From positions 37,056,344-37,120,343 of the forward strand of contig NC_091298.1 in assembly GCF_038502225.1 (NCBI RefSeq): a stretch of 64,000 nt of DNA, written 5' to 3'. The position numbers and the translations under genes were made by a program. Shown here in pieces: positions 59,629 through 64,000 of the stretch (position 1 is its first letter; the number at the start of each line of letters is the position of its first letter). The notes under the pieces are model-generated. The model saw only the letters and a list, made by a program, of their open reading frames with translations, did not search any database and had not been told where the DNA came from. The DNA is from Cherax quadricarinatus (Eukaryota > Arthropoda > Malacostraca > Decapoda > Parastacidae).

Positions 59629-60030
59629 CTGTGTTAGTACAACTCTGATTGGGAAGATTGTGAGGAAGACAATGCACTCATTAAAGGAATATTGTGAGGA
59701 AGACAATACACTCATTAAAGGAAGACTGTGAGGAAGACAATGCACTCATTAAAGGAAGATTGTGAGGAAGACAATACACTCATTAAATGAAGATTGTGAG
59801 GAAGACAATACACTCATTATAGGAAGATTGTGAGGAAGACAATACACTCATTATAGGAAGATTGTGAGGAAGACAATACACTCATTAAGGAAGATTGTGA
59901 GAAAAACAATACACTAATTAGAGAAAGATTGTGAAGAAGACAATGCACATATTAGAGGAAGACTGTGAGGAAGAAAATACACTCATTAAATGAAGGTTGT
60001 GAGGAAGACAATGCGCTCAGGAAGAGATTG
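59629..60030. repeat. 34-bp minisatellite, subtype 3
   Basis: About 11 copies of a unit starting attaaaggaagattgtgagg and containing gaagacaatacactc. More diverged; it shares gtgagga-gacaa with subtype 2. Confidence 0.85.
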
Positions 60031-60115
60031 TTGGAAGACAACTTACTCAGAATAATTTTTGCGTAATAATTGCATGCACAAATTTTAGCTTGCAGTTTTA
60101 CTTATTGGGCACGAC

Positions 60116-60955
<840 letters not shown>

Positions 60956-61048
60956 TGAAAAGATGGGGTGGTAGGGAAAGTGGAATATTCAAACGGCTTC
61001 AGGAAGAAATCCAAATATTCTTCCTTGAAGCCTTTTTATCCACTTTTC

Positions 61049-61152
<104 letters not shown>

Positions 61153-61169
61153 ACCAACCACTGTGAAAG

Positions 61170-61222
61170 AATATAGAAATTCCAAGCGCTTTCGTGACTA
61201 CTCACATTATCAAGGAACAATA
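61170..61222 (-). ncRNA. Hammerhead-like motif, family 3 (U3/A8 variant), at the PLE 3' side
   Basis: Minus strand: TTGATAA at 61,213-61,207, one extra T, helix II GTGA / TCAC with loop GTAG, GAAA (61,193-61,190), palindrome AGCGCT (61,190-61,185), U at the cleavage position. TTCC before the core pairs perfectly with GGAA after it as helix I. C3 and G8 are changed together to U and A. Confidence 0.6.
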
Positions 61223-61418
61223 AAAGTAATGCATCAAAGGAAGGCATACAAAAGTTCTACACCACACCTCACTATCACATCCGACAGCAAAGCAACACCT
61301 GATGCGCGACTCATAAGAAAGGGAACACTGCAGAAGGCCCGCTGGCCCAACTAGACAGGTCCTTCACACAACTCACGAACAAACTATTCTACCCAAGAAT
61401 TAAGAATTTTAAAATTTA

Positions 61419-62060
61419 TTATTTGTCCAATGTATTATTAAATTCTTCCCAAATTCTATTAATTATAAATGGATCTAATTTATATAAACCAAAGGAAATA
61501 TTCATATTATTGTCAAAACTGCTTTTTATGAAACAAGATTCAATTATATTCCTGTCGACCATGGACTTGCTTGATACTACTTTCTCAACTTTTTGAAAAT
61601 CAATTGGATGGTTAAAATCTCTTACATGAATAAACAGAGCATTGGAATCTTGTCCAGTTCTAATGTTATATTTATCTTGCTTTAATCTTAGTTAGAGACT
61701 TTTACCAGTTTAACCGTAATAAACTTTATCGCAAATTTTACAAGGAATCTTATAGACACATCTGTCAGCATTTTGGGGGAAATTCTTTAAAGTTTTTTTA
61801 CTGTATCAAAATTTTTAAATACAACTTTGATATTAAAAGTCTTAAGAAGAGAAGGCATATCAACCAAGTTTTCATGGTAAGGGAGAACCAACATATTTTT
61901 AGTAGAATAAGGCTGGTTGTCCCTTTTTAGATTGTAAAAAGTATTTCTAGCAACTTTAAAAGATTTATCAATTACATTTCTTGGGTATTTTAAATCATTA
62001 CCTATTTCATAAATTTTGGATATTTCCTCATCTATGAACTCTGGACTACAATTCGTAAAG
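61419..62060 (-). pseudogene. PLE C-terminal part: connector plus GIY-YIG endonuclease, two stops
   Basis: One frame reads PEFIDEEISKIYEIGND, then YPRNVIDKSFKVARNTFYNL, PYSTKNMLVLPYHENL, then the nuclease: RCVYKIPCKICDKVYYG (GIY and YIG equivalents; CxxC), a TAA at 61,710-61,712 where Q or E is usual, TGKSL, a second TAA at 61,692-61,694, LRLKQDKYNIRTG, NALFIHVRDFNHPIDF (paired histidines) and the C-terminal helices. The Cys and His positions fit the CCHH zinc-binding insert of PLE nucleases. It nicks target DNA (family knowledge); dead here. Confidence 0.8.
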
Positions 62061-62703
62061 CTCTCAAAAACATTGATGAGAAAACAGACAGTTTAACTCT
62101 ATCTTGATGTGAAGAATAATAGTGGACATAGGAACAGTTATTTGTAGGTTTTCTGTAAATTTTAGATTTGAATTCATTATTACCCTTAATAATTAAAACA
62201 TTTATAAAAGGCAATGAGTTATTTTCTTCAAACTCAACTGTAAAGTTTACAGAATGGGCTAAGCTATTTAATTTGCCAATGAAATGGTGTATATCTACAT
62301 TCTTGGGCATAAGACACAAAATATCATCACCATATCTGAACCATTTAGCTCTATTAGGGAGGATTGTGTTAAGCAACCTTGTTTCAAAAAAATCCATGTA
62401 TAGATTATTAAGAACAGGTGAAAAAAGATTTCCCATTGCCATACCAAACTTCTGAGTGTAAAACTTATCATTAAATACAAATTTTGAATCAACAATGCAA
62501 AGCTTAATAAGTAAATCGTAATTAACGAGTTCTTCAGATAAGAAACTTAATAAATCATCAACAGGAACATTCGTAAACAAGGAAGTAACATCAAAACTAC
62601 CCATGTTAAAATCACATAAGTAAGTCAAGGAGCTTAATTTATCAACTAAATCTACGTTGTTTTTAACATTAAAGTTAGAAATTTTGCCAACAATAGGGCT
62701 CAA
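62032..62703 (-). pseudogene. PLE reverse transcriptase, C-terminal two-thirds
   Basis: Minus frame: LSPIVGKISNF, MGSFDVTSLFTNVPVDDLL (motif A), KFGMAMGNLFSPVLNNLYMD (motif B), WFRYGDDILCLM (motif C, YGDD), and KSKIYRKPTNNCSYVHYYSS (the PLE I-Y-R-K-P-T signature). The usual motif B start GLPMG has become GMAMG. N-terminal RT motifs are missing and the frame shifts near 62,045 into the connector. Confidence 0.85.
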
Positions 62704-62733
62704 AATGTCAACAATGTCAAAAGGTCAACATGG

Positions 62734-62765
62734 TTTTATATTATTGTGATCACAATAATATAAAA
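62734..62765. repeat. 32-bp perfect palindrome at the 5' boundary of the PLE
   Basis: Sixteen bases on each side of the 62,749/62,750 midpoint are exactly complementary (core gtgatcac, AT-rich arms). It lies just outside the truncated PLE coding region. Confidence 0.85.
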
Positions 62766-62889
62766 TACTGCTCGTTGAACTAGTACACCAAACAGGGACT
62801 AGAATGAAATTAGCCTAGAGTCATCCACACCATCGTGTGTCCTTGGGTAGCGGGTACAACATCCAGTTCCGCTGGATGCGCCAATCTTA

Positions 62890-63095
62890 AGGATCGCATG
62901 GTCCAGTGGATTAAGGCGTCATATATTCACGCCCACCATGAGGCAGGCCAAAGCAGCATGGGTTCGAGTCCTTGGCTAGTGCACTGTTGTTATTGATCAA
63001 TACCACTCGTTCAAGGTCACAAAAATATATATAAATATATGAGAGATAATCTTACGGTGACGTTTCGGTCCATCTTGAATCACTGACAATGTCCC
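62890..63095 (+). mobile_element. tRNA-derived SINE-like element
   Basis: An A-box-like TGGTCCAGTGG lies at 62,899-62,909 and a perfect B box GGTTCGAGTCC at 62,961-62,971, 51 bp apart: the internal Pol III promoter of a tRNA-derived element. The intervening part does not fold as a normal tRNA anticodon arm. A body with tgttattgatcaatac follows, and near 63,060 (minus) a GAAACGTC block that may be another eroded hammerhead. Confidence 0.55.
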
Positions 63096-63104
63096 ACACA
63101 CAAA

Positions 63105-64000
63105 AGAGTGAGGGAGCCAGTATACAGAGGTGAGGGAGCAAGTGTACAGAGATGAGGGAGCCATTATACAGAGGTGAGGGAGCCAGTGTACAGAGGCGAG
63201 GGAGCCAGTATACAGAGGTGAGGGAGCTAATATACAGAGGTGAGGAAGCCAGTATATAGAGGTGAAGGAGCCATTAAACAGAGGTGAAGGAGCCAGTATA
63301 CAGAGCTGGGGGAGCCATTATACAGAGGAAAGGGGGCCATTATACAGAGGTAAAGGAGCCATTATACAGAAGCGAAGGAGCCATTATACAGAGATGAGGA
63401 AGCCAGTATACAGAGGTGAGGGAGCCAGGATACAGAGGTGAGAGAGCCATTATGCAGAGGTGAGGGAACCATTATAAAGAGGTGAGGGAGCCATTATACA
63501 GAGGTGAGGGAGTTATTACAGAGGTGAGTGAGTCATTACAGAGGTGAGTAAGCCAATATACAGAGGTGAGGGAGCCATTTTACAGAGATGAAGGAGCCAT
63601 TATACAGAGGTGAGGGAGCCAGTGTACAGATGTGAGGGAGCCAGTATGCAGAGGTAAGGGAGCCAATATACAGAGGTGAGGGAGCCAGTATACAGAGGTG
63701 AGGGAGCCAGTATACAGAGGTGAAGGAGCCAGTATACAGAGGTGAAGGAACCATTATACAGAGGTGAAGGAGCCAGTATACAGAGCTGAGGGAGCCATTA
63801 TACAGAGGTACGGGGGCTATTATACAGAGGCAAAGGAGCCATTATACAGAAACGAAGGAGCCATTATACAGAGGTGAGGAAGCCAGTATACAGAGGTGAG
63901 GGAGCCAGGATACAGAGGTGAGAGAGCCATTATGCAGAGGTGAGGGAACCATTATAAAGAGGTGAGGGAGCCATTATACAGAGGTGAGGGAGTCATTACA
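63105..64000. repeat. 22-bp minisatellite with 480-bp higher-order repeat, runs off the right edge
   Basis: About 40 copies of a 22-bp unit containing gaggtgagggagcca. Comparing positions 480 bp apart (63,361 with 63,841; 63,421 with 63,901; 63,301 with 63,781) gives near identity. The shared differences include two 20-bp units around 63,500-63,540. 480 equals twenty 22-bp units plus two 20-bp units. Confidence 0.9.

Noticed and set aside
58795..59745. Long repetitive minus-strand frames
   Set aside because: Same cause: tandem 33/31-bp minisatellite units.
63035..63090. Full hammerhead in the GAAACGTC block of the SINE-like region
   Set aside because: Minus strand has GAAACGTC and a weak helix II (GATTC/GGACC), but no CTGATGA or TTGATAA core, so at most a decayed relic.

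Overview
The window is eukaryotic, repeat-saturated DNA. It looks intronic or intergenic and most resembles a decapod crustacean genome (crayfish, shrimp or crab type). That assignment is inference. It rests on very abundant dinucleotide microsatellites, CR1-like, I-like and Penelope-like retroelements, a LINE family whose 3' end I associate with decapod genomes, and one exon of an arthropod-type Dpr immunoglobulin gene. I found no bacterial gene, operon or CRISPR array. The only host coding sequence I can support is one 158-bp exon on the minus strand (18,799-18,956).

Layout. 1-1,560 is a broken LINE ('LINE-D'). 2,096-3,602 holds a lone hammerhead-ribozyme-like motif and a palindromic, target-site-flanked, ribozyme-bearing element ('retrozyme'). 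3,725-5,827 is a 5'-truncated CR1 LINE ('LINE-B') with an intact reverse transcriptase ORF and an octamer tail. 7,326-17,315 is a first head-to-tail concatemer of 'LINE-A', interleaved with (GT)n. 17,365-17,850 is a LINE-C 3' end. 18,799-18,956 is the Dpr-like exon in AT-rich sequence. 21,560-23,366 has a retrozyme half, a second LINE-D copy whose ORF1 carries three CCCH zinc fingers, and a LINE-C tail. 24,306-25,254 is a dead hAT transposon. 26,885-28,310 is the RNase H end of an I-type LINE ('LINE-E'). 28,315-29,200 holds eroded retrozyme units. 29,842-30,238 has two small LINE-A pieces. 30,239-32,575 is a gag-type LINE ('LINE-F') split by a second palindromic retrozyme. 32,690-56,414 is the main LINE-A concatemer: eight consecutive copies, all on the minus strand, two of them essentially full length. 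56,527-60,030 is a series of related minisatellites. 60,302-60,955 is the poly(A)-tailed 3' end of a retroelement with a nuclease-like domain. 61,170-62,765 is a Penelope-like element with a GIY-YIG domain and a hammerhead-like motif. 62,890-63,090 is a tRNA-derived SINE-like piece. 63,105-64,000 is a 22-bp minisatellite with a 480-bp higher-order period.

Two patterns stand out. First, nearly every LINE-A copy meets (CA)n not only at its 3' end but also at its 5' or truncated end, and that (CA)n is the tail of the next copy. The simplest reading is a LINE that inserts into (CA)n and carries (CA)n as its tail, so each insertion supplies the target for the next and arrays grow in one orientation. 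Second, four unrelated repeat families contain a hammerhead-like core. All four share one extra nucleotide before helix II and a self-complementary helix III. Two of them carry the same paired core change (C3 to U with G8 to A). In two places the ribozyme units form inverted-dimer insertions flanked by 10-13 bp target-site duplications.

Limits. Everything here comes from reading the sequence by eye. LINE clade names come from motif recognition, not phylogeny, and the breakpoints of decayed copies are approximate by several bases.
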